In this document: piece by piece, positions 1-6,244 of the stretch
Layout: every line of letters begins with the position of its first letter
Numbering within the stretch: the stretch's first letter is position 1
DNA from: Nitrosotalea sp.
GTDB taxonomy: Archaea > Halobacteriota > Syntropharchaeia > Alkanophagales > Methanospirareceae
DNA: 8,498 bases
Assembly (NCBI GenBank): GCA_020725315.1
Contig: DYFG01000066.1
Span: 1 to 8,498 of the forward strand
Direction of reading: 5' to 3'
The notes under the pieces: model-generated
Database searches by the model: none
Told to the model about the DNA's origin: nothing
Seen by the model: only the letters and a program-made list of their open reading frames with translations
Translations under genes and position numbers: made by a program

Positions 1-67
1 TGTAATGGCGAGTCGCTACTTCTAGCTCATATTATATAATTTTTGGATGGTCTCGTGCTAAAGAAAA

Positions 68-80
68 GGTTTTTATAAGG
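68..80 (+). promoter_or_regulatory. Archaeal TATA box for rpl40e
   Basis: The stretch TTTTTATAAGG, preceded by purine-rich AAGAAAAGG that can serve as a BRE, looks like an archaeal TATA/BRE element. It ends about 35 bases before the rpl40e ATG. With initiation some 25 bases downstream, transcription would start near 100-105 and give a leader of 10-15 bases, which would include the GGTGGAG ribosome-binding sequence at 101-107. Assigned by eye from pattern and spacing only. Confidence 0.5.
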
Positions 81-114
81 AATGGTGAGTAGATAAATAG
101 GGTGGAGAACAGTA

Positions 115-261
115 ATGGCGAGATTTCCAGAAGCCGAGGCGAGACTCCTTCGGGTGAAAATATGCATGGATTGTAATGCACGAAATGCACTGAGAGCGAC
201 GAGGTGCAGGAAATGTAACTCGAAAAGCTTGAGGCTGAAATCCACGCATAGGGGTAAATAA
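115..261 (+). CDS. rpl40e: Archaeal ribosomal protein L40e (eL40)
   Basis: A 48-residue basic protein of the large ribosomal subunit. It begins MARFPEAEARLL and contains a four-cysteine zinc ribbon: C17-x2-C20 and C31-x2-C34, followed by a Lys/Arg/Ser-rich tail ending THRGK. This pattern and length are typical of archaeal L40e; in eukaryotes the homologue is made as a ubiquitin fusion, and here it stands alone. The start is supported by GGTGGAG at 101-107, 7 bases before the ATG, and by the conserved N-terminus. The gene is short enough to be missed by length cut-offs. It appears to be a single-gene unit with its own promoter; the next gene starts 210 bases later and has its own TATA box. Family identity is confident. 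Confidence 0.93.
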   Translation: MARFPEAEARLLRVKICMDCNARNALRATRCRKCNSKSLRLKSTHRGK

Positions 262-471
262 CTACTTTTGATGAGATGAACTTTTCCACAGGGAGATCAA
301 AGGTTAGGAAGAAGGCTCTATGAGCAGGAGGTTGAAAGATTCCTCAGGTTGTGTAGAGACCAAAACTATTAGCGATTTATCCATGAACTTCAACGGTGGA
401 AAAGATAAACGATTAAAGAGACGGTTATAACTTTTATTTATATTTATATATGAAACAGGGCGCTGCGAGGT
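262..471. other. Intergenic region between rpl40e and cooC
   Basis: This gap of 210 bases holds the cooC promoter at its right end. A 36-codon open frame (320-430) runs through it, but its stop lies in the TATA box and it resembles nothing I know. No tRNA, strong hairpin or convincing C/D-box RNA is visible. T-rich runs just after rpl40e (264-291) might act as a weak archaeal terminator. Confidence 0.4.
423..431 (+). promoter_or_regulatory. Probable TATA box for the cooC-hypF unit
   Basis: GGTTATAAC lies about 41 bases upstream of the cooC ATG, behind an A-rich stretch (GATTAAAGAGAC). The same GGTTATAA string occurs before hypC (5950-5957), which supports a shared promoter type. The AT-rich run at 432-451 offers a competing TATA at TTATATAT; that alternative would make the transcript almost leaderless. 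By eye only. Confidence 0.45.
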
Positions 472-1236
472 ATGAGAAAGGGAAAAGTAATAGCGGTAGC
501 GGGAAAAGGAGGAACAGGGAAAACAGCTATTGCTGCTCTCTTAATAAGGGAACTATTGAAGTCTAAGGGAAACGAAAATATTTGCGTGCTGGCTGTGGAT
601 GCGGATGCTGATTCTAACCTGCCTGATTCACTCGGCATATCATATGATAAAACTGTTGGAGATATACGGGAAGGCCTGCTGGAAGAGAAGCAGCAAGACA
701 CTACATTAGACATAAGGACACAATTTGAGTGTAAAATTGCAGAGATTGTAGTGGAAGAGGAGCGCTATGACCTGCTGGTCATGGGTCGACCCGAAGGACC
801 GGGCTGTTATTGTCCCGTAAATCACATAATACGAATGATTATCGATATTCTGACGAAGAACTACGATTACACGATCATAGACTGCGAGGCAGGGTTGGAG
901 CATCTCAGCCGGAGAACCACAAGGGACGTGGATGTCATGCTTGTGGTACTGGATACGACCTTGAAGAGCATAAAAACAGCGTTAAGGCTGAAAAAGATTG
1001 CTGAAGAGATTAATATTGAGGTGAAGAACCTGATAAATATAGCGAATAAAATACCCTCTGGCATTGAGAAGATGATAAGAGAAGAAGCGAAGAGATATGG
1101 CCTCGAAATAGAAGAGATAATACCCTTTGATCCATTAATCCCTGAATATGACTTCAAAGGGATACCGATTGTGGATTTACCTGATGATGCGCTATCCGTT
1201 GCCGCCGTGCGGAGAATAGCGGAGCGTATACGGTGA
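472..1236 (+). CDS. cooC: CooC-type CO dehydrogenase nickel-insertion ATPase
   Basis: A 254-residue cytoplasmic P-loop ATPase of the SIMIBI/MinD class. The N-terminal deviant Walker A is GKGGTGKT at residues 11-18, with the signature lysine at K12. VDADADSNLP follows at 42-51 and DCEAGLEH at 137-144 is the switch II/Walker B region. GRPEGPGCYC at 105-114 carries the C-x-C pair (C112, C114) that separates CooC from MinD and ParA. In characterised CooC proteins these cysteines bind metal at the dimer interface, and ATP-driven dimerisation supports nickel insertion into CO dehydrogenase. Full length for the family. GAGGT directly abuts the ATG, so translation may use a short leader. hypF starts 31 bases downstream on the same strand, so the two are probably co-transcribed. 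No CODH gene is in the window, so the client enzyme is inferred. Confidence 0.88.
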   Translation: MRKGKVIAVAGKGGTGKTAIAALLIRELLKSKGNENICVLAVDADADSNLPDSLGISYDKTVGDIREGLLEEKQQDTTLDIRTQFECKIAEIVVEEERYDLLVMGRPEGPGCYCPVNHIIRMIIDILTKNYDYTIIDCEAGLEHLSRRTTRDVDVMLVVLDTTLKSIKTALRLKKIAEEINIEVKNLINIANKIPSGIEKMIREEAKRYGLEIEEIIPFDPLIPEYDFKGIPIVDLPDDALSVAAVRRIAERIR

Positions 1237-1267
1237 CCGTGTGTGAACATCGTGCTGAACAAAACAG

Positions 1268-3541
1268 ATGAAGATCGTTATTAAGGGAACGGTGCAGGGT
1301 GTTGGTTTTCGTCCGACGGTGTATAGAGTAGCAACCTCGTTGGGTTTGAAGGGCTATGTACTTAACAAAGGCTCGAACGTAGAGATAGGTATCCAAGAAA
1401 ATGGTGATAAGGAAGGATTCTTGAACTCGTTAATGAAAAAATTGCCTCCACTTGCCGCTATTGACGAAATAGAGGTGAGGGACGACCCTATCAAGGGGTA
1501 TGCAGATTTCGAGATAATAACGAGTTCAGAGGGAGAAAAGACGTCTGTTACCCCGGTAGATACCGCAATATGTGAGGACTGTGCACGAGAACTACTGGAC
1601 GGGGATAATCGCAGGTATCTCTATCCATTTATTAATTGCACCTCGTGCGGAGCTCGATTCTCAATAATTATGAATGTCCCGTACGATCGAGCGAATACCT
1701 CAATGCGTGACTTTACGATGTGCGAAAAATGCCTCGGTGAATACACAAACCCGCTGGAAAGACGATTTCATGCGCAGACGATCTCCTGTCCACGCTGCGG
1801 CCCGAAATACACGCTCTATGGCCGAAAAGGGGAGGTGCTGGATGAGCGAAATCCGATAGAGACCTTCGCCCGGTTAGTTGACGAAGGAGCAATAGCAATA
1901 GCGAAGAGCTGGGGTGGCATGCACCTCATATGCACCTTTGACCAGGCGAATCGGCTGAGGAAGCTCTACAGAAGACCCGCAAAACCGTTTGCCGTGATGT
2001 TCAGGGACGTGAACGCCATCGAGAAATATCTGGAGTTAGATGAGCGGGAGGAAAAATTGCTGACCTCTGCACACAGGCCAATTATGCTTTTAAATAAGCG
2101 ATCGTCCTCGGATGATTTATCAGCCATCTCACCGGAATTAGGAACTGTTGGTGCATATTTACCATATTCGGGTCTCCATTACGTTCTGTTTCATTACCTG
2201 GGTTCAGAGGGGATTATCATGACCTCTGCAAATGTCTCTGGAGAACCTATGGTCATCAGAAACGGGGATGCATTCAATCTAAACGCTGATTACTTCCTCT
2301 TACATAACAGAGAAATAGTGAACCGGGTGGACGATTCGGTAGTTCGGTGCTATGATGGTATGAAATTTTTCCTGAGGAGGTCGAGGGGCTTTATCCCAAC
2401 TCCTCTCAAAGTCCTGTATAAGGATAGGATTTTGTCCTTAGGTGCGGGAGAGAATGTCACCTCGAGTATCTCAAAAGAGGGTAACCTTTATACCACTCAA
2501 TATATCGGTAATACGTATCATTATCCAACGGTAGATTTTTTAGCATCTGGCACGGAGCAAATGATGAAGCTTTTAGGTTTACCAATGGCTGACCTTGATG
2601 CGATTGGGGTAGACCTGCATCCACGCTATCCAACGAGGCGGTATGGTAAAAGGCTGTCTGAAGAATTTTCAATTGAATTAATTGAGGTGCAGCATCATTG
2701 GGCTCATGCAGCTTCATTGATGCTCGATAGGGCTGTGGATGAAGTGATTGCATTAACCTTAGATGGAACAGGATACGGTGTGGATAAGAAAGCATGGGGT
2801 GGAGAAGTCTTACAGTCTCGCTATGACTCCTTTGAACGGGTGGGGTCTCTGGAGGAGATACCTCTAATCGGTGGAGAGATGGCGATAAAAGACCCAAGAA
2901 GGTTAGTATTTGCGATTTTTTCGCTTTTAGGAAGAGATACCTATACGGCTCATTTAGTTAGCGAACAGGAAGCGCGTGTGATGGAAAAGCTTTTGAAGAA
3001 CGCACCAAAAACAAGTAGCTTCGGCAGAGTGTTAGATGCTTTGTCATGCTACCTCGGCATCTGTCAAAGGATGACGTATGATGGTGAACCTGCAATGAAA
3101 CTCGAACGATATTTAGCAGAAGGAGAGCCGACGTATGAATTTGAAACGCAAGTTGAAAGCTGTGGGGCTACTGCCCCACGACCCCGCAAGCCCTGTAAGG
3201 GCTTAGATCGTAAAATCGTTCTGACACTGCCGTTGTTCGATCAACTGGCAGAGTATAGGATAAGCACGGAAAAAGATAAGGCGGACATTGCCTATTCCTT
3301 TGTATATGCCCTGATTAAGGAGATGGTGGAGATTGCAGCGGATGCTTGTGATGCTACTGGCATCCCCTCTATTGGGATAACAGGTGGGGTTTCGTATGAT
3401 GTGCCGATTGTCAGAATGGCAGAAGCGTTGGTAAAGGAGAAAGGATTAAGGTTTTTAACTCATGACAAGATACCGAATGGTGATGGCGGAATTTCGGTGG
3501 GGCAAAATGCTATTGTTGGGCATTTAAGGAACAGAGGCTAA
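1268..3541 (+). CDS. hypF: HypF carbamoyltransferase, hydrogenase maturation
   Basis: HypF (757 aa, normal length) uses carbamoyl phosphate and ATP to carbamoylate the C-terminal cysteine of HypE, the first step towards the CN ligands of [NiFe]-hydrogenase. All domains are visible. The acylphosphatase domain is at 1-90 (KGTVQGVGFRP). Two zinc fingers have the exact HypF spacing C102-x2-C105-x18-C124-x2-C127-x24-C152-x2-C155-x18-C174-x2-C177. A YrdC-like adenylation domain spans about 195-375 (KPFAVMF; TSANVSGEP). A Kae1-like carbamoyltransferase domain runs from about 385 to the end (metal-binding HHWAH, H476/H480; DGTGYG from D499; PNGDGGISVGQ near the end). An in-frame stop at 1256 fixes the ATG. 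Residues of about 632-646 are an odd Cys/Pro/Arg-rich insert encoded by two tandem hairpins, in a variable loop. No strong ribosome-binding site is visible. Its partner hypE is absent here. Confidence 0.96.
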   Translation: MKIVIKGTVQGVGFRPTVYRVATSLGLKGYVLNKGSNVEIGIQENGDKEGFLNSLMKKLPPLAAIDEIEVRDDPIKGYADFEIITSSEGEKTSVTPVDTAICEDCARELLDGDNRRYLYPFINCTSCGARFSIIMNVPYDRANTSMRDFTMCEKCLGEYTNPLERRFHAQTISCPRCGPKYTLYGRKGEVLDERNPIETFARLVDEGAIAIAKSWGGMHLICTFDQANRLRKLYRRPAKPFAVMFRDVNAIEKYLELDEREEKLLTSAHRPIMLLNKRSSSDDLSAISPELGTVGAYLPYSGLHYVLFHYLGSEGIIMTSANVSGEPMVIRNGDAFNLNADYFLLHNREIVNRVDDSVVRCYDGMKFFLRRSRGFIPTPLKVLYKDRILSLGAGENVTSSISKEGNLYTTQYIGNTYHYPTVDFLASGTEQMMKLLGLPMADLDAIGVDLHPRYPTRRYGKRLSEEFSIELIEVQHHWAHAASLMLDRAVDEVIALTLDGTGYGVDKKAWGGEVLQSRYDSFERVGSLEEIPLIGGEMAIKDPRRLVFAIFSLLGRDTYTAHLVSEQEARVMEKLLKNAPKTSSFGRVLDALSCYLGICQRMTYDGEPAMKLERYLAEGEPTYEFETQVESCGATAPRPRKPCKGLDRKIVLTLPLFDQLAEYRISTEKDKADIAYSFVYALIKEMVEIAADACDATGIPSIGITGGVSYDVPIVRMAEALVKEKGLRFLTHDKIPNGDGGISVGQNAIVGHLRNRG
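3162..3204. repeat. Two tandem perfect hairpins inserted in hypF
   Basis: Two adjacent perfect inverted repeats lie inside the hypF coding sequence. GTGGGGC (3162-3168) and GCCCCAC (3173-3179) flank the loop TACT. AAGCCCT (3188-3194) and AGGGCTT (3198-3204) flank the loop GTA. Between them is an 8-base C-rich spacer. The segment encodes roughly SCGATAPRPRKPCKG, unlike the surrounding HypF sequence, and falls where HypF proteins normally have a short variable link before the LTLPLFDQL-like helix. It looks like a small palindromic element that inserted without breaking the frame. No second copy is visible in this window, so its repeat status is inferred. Confidence 0.6.
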
Positions 3542-3549
3542 TTAATAGC

Positions 3550-4923
3550 ATGAGTATAAGAAAAATGCCAAGGCAAAAGAAACTGATAAGTGATCCTCAA
3601 CAGATGTTATTTATGGAAGAGGCTATAACAGTGAAAAGTTTCTATCCTGCTCGTTCAAAGGGACAAGAAATCGAGGAGAAATTTAAGGATATCATACATG
3701 AAGAATTAAAGTTAGGTTCCCTTGTCTCGTATGTAGGAAATAAAAGCATCCCTTTCTTGAGAATTTATAGGTACAAAGAAGCATTCGCCTTCAATTTTGT
3801 AAAAGATTTTTTGAGAAGATTTGAAGCAGGGCCCGATGACTACATATTTGACCCTTTTTCAGGGTTAGGAACAACAATGTTTACATCCATGCTTGATGGT
3901 ATTCCCTCAGCAGGAATTGACAAGTTACCCATAGCCTATTTTATTTCAAAAACTCTGCCAATGCTTCTCTTGCTAAAAGAAAATGAATTAAAAGAAATGT
4001 GGAAAACCCTTCTACCAAGGATAGAGAAAAATGTACCTGTGGATGTAGCGATGGATGTTCCTATCATGGAAATTGCATTTGATGAAGAAACGTTTTTAAG
4101 ACTGAGAAAACTGAAATCTACTATTGATGATTTGTCTACTTCTTATCGTGATATTTTCCTTCTGCTTTTCTTCTCTATTTTAGAAGAATGCAGCTTTACA
4201 TCTAAGGATGGACAATTTCTTAGATTAAAACGGAATAAAAAAACGTCTGACCCTATTGACGCGATGAGCAGAAAGGTTGCACAAGTAGAGGAAGATATCC
4301 GTCGGATAAAAATCCTTTTTCCTCGCCCATCTATTAATGAGGAAACTATGCCAGATGTATATCTTGGAGATACAAGAGATTTATCCGATATAAAATTTAA
4401 AAAAAGACCAACAATCATCATAACATCACCACCTTATGCTAATAGATATGACTATACAAGGTCTTATTCTCTTGAACTCTGCTTCCACTTCGTTAAGAAC
4501 TTTGAAGAACTCAAAGCAATTCGTTTTGGAATATTAAGGTCGCATATAGAATCAAAAATACAAAAGGGTGAAGTCCCTCCTCACCCTGTGATAAAAGATG
4601 TGGTCGAGATCCTCAATAGGAAAAAACTGAACAATCCTAAAATACCGAGTATGATTACTACTTACTTTATAGACATGCAAAAGGTTATAAAAGAATGGTT
4701 TAAAGTTTTAGCCCCTGGAGCGAGAGTGGCGATGGTAGTGGATAATGTTAGATTTGAAGGAGAATTAATCCCTGTGGATTTAGTTCTTTCTGAAATGGCT
4801 GAAGGAGTCGGATTTGAGGTTAAAGAAATTGTTATAGCTCGTTATAAAGGTAATAGTTCACAGCAAATGAGGAAGTATGGGAAAGTGCCCGTGAGGGAGA
4901 GCATTGTGATTTGGGAAAGGTGA
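3550..4923 (+). CDS. Type II DNA methyltransferase, TSPPY (probably N4-cytosine) class
   Basis: A 457-residue S-adenosylmethionine-dependent DNA methyltransferase. FDPFSGLGTT at residues 100-109 is motif I (SAM binding) and TSPPY at 292-296 is catalytic motif IV. The TSPPY form is typical of N4-cytosine enzymes, although some N6-adenine enzymes share SPPY. About 180 residues separate the two motifs, so the target-recognition region probably lies between them; this is alpha-like motif order, unusual for N4-cytosine enzymes. The basic N-terminus (MSIRKMPRQKK) begins 8 bases after the hypF stop, with no clear ribosome-binding site; an alternative ATG lies at 3565. The endonuclease gene starts 3 bases after this one ends, so it is the protective half of an R-M pair. 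Base composition is AT-rich compared with hypF. Target sequence unknown. Confidence 0.88.
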   Translation: MSIRKMPRQKKLISDPQQMLFMEEAITVKSFYPARSKGQEIEEKFKDIIHEELKLGSLVSYVGNKSIPFLRIYRYKEAFAFNFVKDFLRRFEAGPDDYIFDPFSGLGTTMFTSMLDGIPSAGIDKLPIAYFISKTLPMLLLLKENELKEMWKTLLPRIEKNVPVDVAMDVPIMEIAFDEETFLRLRKLKSTIDDLSTSYRDIFLLLFFSILEECSFTSKDGQFLRLKRNKKTSDPIDAMSRKVAQVEEDIRRIKILFPRPSINEETMPDVYLGDTRDLSDIKFKKRPTIIITSPPYANRYDYTRSYSLELCFHFVKNFEELKAIRFGILRSHIESKIQKGEVPPHPVIKDVVEILNRKKLNNPKIPSMITTYFIDMQKVIKEWFKVLAPGARVAMVVDNVRFEGELIPVDLVLSEMAEGVGFEVKEIVIARYKGNSSQQMRKYGKVPVRESIVIWER

Positions 4924-4926
4924 AAG

Positions 4927-5868
4927 ATGTCATCTAACAAGGAAAAAGAGAGTTGGACAATTGACCAGATCACAAAAAGTGAGTTTTTCCATCAGAAACT
5001 TCATGAATGGGGATTATTAGAAATTGCTTATGAACTTGAGAGTATAAAAGGAGAAGACCTTGAATGGAATTTAGAAGATTTAAATATCACTACCAAAGCT
5101 TGGAATAGAGTGATTCATAGAGGTATTAAGCCCATAAGGGTGTTCGCTCATCCTGAAGTTCTACAGCAAAACCCAAAGCGAGTGGGCTATTATAGGATGC
5201 TTGCCATGGTTTCTCAAAAGTCAATGGCAAGGGTTGGATTAAGTGTAAATAGATACGAAGGGGAGCAAAACCATCTTGATGATAGTGCTGCATCGGAGAT
5301 ATCAAGGCATTTGAATAAAATCGTCAGCATACTCATTGAACATGATGAAAAGGTAGATGATAGAGAGTTTGATTTATGGAGGGGGATGGCTGCGGGTTCG
5401 CAAGCTCAAGGCTCATGGCAAAATACGAAAGGAGATAGGGCTGAGTTTGTCATTAAAGAGTTGATCAAGAGAAGAGTACGCAAGAAAGGATTGGTAATTG
5501 AGGAAATGTCTCATGGGAAAGGTGAAACTCTAAAATTGAAGGATGGAAGGCTCTTAATATTAGGAAGTGAGCCGGACATTGGAATCTATAAAGATGAGTT
5601 GATTCAAATAGCTGTAGAAATAAAGGGTGGTATTGACCCCGCTGGTGTTCTTGAAAGGTTTGGAGCGGCTTTAAAAAGCTTGAGAAGGGCTAAACAGGAA
5701 AATCCAAATTCTGTAACAATATTGATAATGCAAGGAGTTTCATTAACATCTAAAGCTGAGGAAGAAATTGAGAAGAGCAAAACTATTATTGACCATTTCT
5801 TTACGATTGAGGATGTAATAGGCAATGAGGATGTTAGAAAACATCTCTTTAAAATATTGAAAATATGA
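4927..5868 (+). CDS. Type II restriction endonuclease, PD-(D/E)XK fold
   Basis: A 313-residue soluble protein, inferred to be the restriction half of the pair. EPDIGIYKDELIQIAVEIKGG contains PD at 216-217 and EIK at 231-233, i.e. PD-x13-ExK, the metal-binding catalytic core of PD-(D/E)XK nucleases. An upstream Glu in GDRAEFVIKEL (E173) could be the additional acidic residue. The N-terminal half (residues 1-150) has a helical look and includes AWNRVIHRGIKPIRVFAHP and GYYRMLAMVSQKSMAR; it probably handles recognition or dimerisation. The protein may belong to the XcyI-type endonuclease family by size and general layout, but I could not verify this. AGGTGA overlapping the methyltransferase stop can act as ribosome-binding site, so the nuclease is probably translated by coupling, after the methyltransferase. 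There is no controller gene. A 60-base hand count at 5701-5760 gives 18 G+C. Confidence 0.8.
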   Translation: MSSNKEKESWTIDQITKSEFFHQKLHEWGLLEIAYELESIKGEDLEWNLEDLNITTKAWNRVIHRGIKPIRVFAHPEVLQQNPKRVGYYRMLAMVSQKSMARVGLSVNRYEGEQNHLDDSAASEISRHLNKIVSILIEHDEKVDDREFDLWRGMAAGSQAQGSWQNTKGDRAEFVIKELIKRRVRKKGLVIEEMSHGKGETLKLKDGRLLILGSEPDIGIYKDELIQIAVEIKGGIDPAGVLERFGAALKSLRRAKQENPNSVTILIMQGVSLTSKAEEEIEKSKTIIDHFFTIEDVIGNEDVRKHLFKILKI

Positions 5869-5893
5869 AGAGCGCCACTTCATGTAACAGAGC

Positions 5894-5929
5894 GTATCTG
5901 GCTACGAGCCTTCGGCAGGCTTCAGATAT
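5894..5929. repeat. Composite hairpin between the R-M pair and hypC
   Basis: The outer arms TATCTG (5895-5900) and CAGATA (5923-5928) are perfect complements and can be extended by a G-T pair. The inner arms AGCCT (5907-5911) and AGGCT (5917-5921) enclose TCGGC. The left side carries a 6-base bulge (GCTACG). It starts 26 bases after the endonuclease stop and lies upstream of the hypC TATA box, so it could be a 3'-end structure of the R-M transcript or a remnant of a mobile palindrome. No T-run follows it, which argues against an intrinsic terminator. Confidence 0.4.
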
Positions 5930-5949
5930 ACACAGAGCATCAGGTAAAA

Positions 5950-5959
5950 GGTTATAAGC
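5950..5959 (+). promoter_or_regulatory. Archaeal TATA box for hypC-hypD-hypA-ATPase unit
   Basis: GGTTATAAGC, preceded by GTAAAA as a possible BRE, lies 57 bases before the hypC ATG and repeats the GGTTATAA string seen before cooC. Initiation near 5980 would give a leader of about 35 bases carrying GGAGGAG (5999-6005). This implies that the right-hand maturation genes are transcribed independently of the R-M module. By eye only. Confidence 0.5.
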
Positions 5960-6016
5960 TTTGAAGAATCAATTGAATGAAATTAGGTTCTATAAAATGG
6001 AGGAGCATGAAAAGAA

Positions 6017-6244
6017 ATGTGTTTGGCAATACCAGCGAAAGTGGTGGAGATTAGCAAGGGCAAAGAAGGGGAGAGGAGAAAGGGAAAGGCTGATTTCGGC
6101 GGGGTATCGCGTGAGGTCGATCTATCGTTGGTGGATGCAAAGGTAGGCGACTACGTCATTGTCCATGCGGGGTTTGCAATCGCGATATTAGATGAGCAGG
6201 AGGCGCGAGAGACGCTTGAGTTGTGGGAGGAGCTGCTTGAATAA
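6017..6244 (+). CDS. hypC: HypC/HupF hydrogenase maturation chaperone
   Basis: A 75-residue small chaperone that binds HypD and carries the Fe(CN)2CO unit to the apo large subunit of [NiFe]-hydrogenase. The diagnostic N-terminus MCLAIPAKVVEI is present; C2, exposed after removal of Met1, is the essential ligand. The beta-barrel continues through VGDYVIVHAGFAIAILDEQEA, a typical HypC signature, and ends in an acidic helix (LELWEELLE). The conserved second cysteine fixes the start at 6017; GGAGGAG at 5999-6005 precedes it with 11 bases of spacing, a little long. The stop shares its last base with the hypD ATG (TAATG), so the two are translationally coupled. Length and sequence are ordinary for the family. 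Confidence 0.96.
   Translation: MCLAIPAKVVEISKGKEGERRKGKADFGGVSREVDLSLVDAKVGDYVIVHAGFAIAILDEQEARETLELWEELLE

Noticed and set aside
1..39. Possible 3' end of an upstream gene (stops at 23-25 and 37-39 in two forward frames).
   Set aside because: Only 7 to 12 codons are available in each frame and nothing distinguishes them; neither can be supported.
2..122. The 11-mer GTAATGGCGAG occurs at 2-12 and again at the rpl40e start (112-122).
   Set aside because: Identity does not extend either way, and several chance 11-base matches are expected in a window of this size.
264..340. Possible C/D-box guide RNA, from TTGATGAG after rpl40e.
   Set aside because: The first C-box base is not a purine and no CTGA D box occurs at a suitable distance.
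320..430. A 36-codon frame starting MSRRLKDSSGC between rpl40e and cooC, with a possible AGGAAG ribosome-binding stretch upstream.
   Set aside because: It is short, resembles no known protein, and its stop codon lies in the TATA box of cooC. Chance occurrence is likely.
3162..3204. CRISPR-like repeat.
   Set aside because: There is only one unit, no regular spacing and no spacers; the two hairpins differ from each other.
5961..6146. Forward frame starting MKNQLNEIRFYK before and across hypC.
   Set aside because: It overlaps hypC out of phase, and the HypC signature MCLAIPAKV makes the other frame certain.
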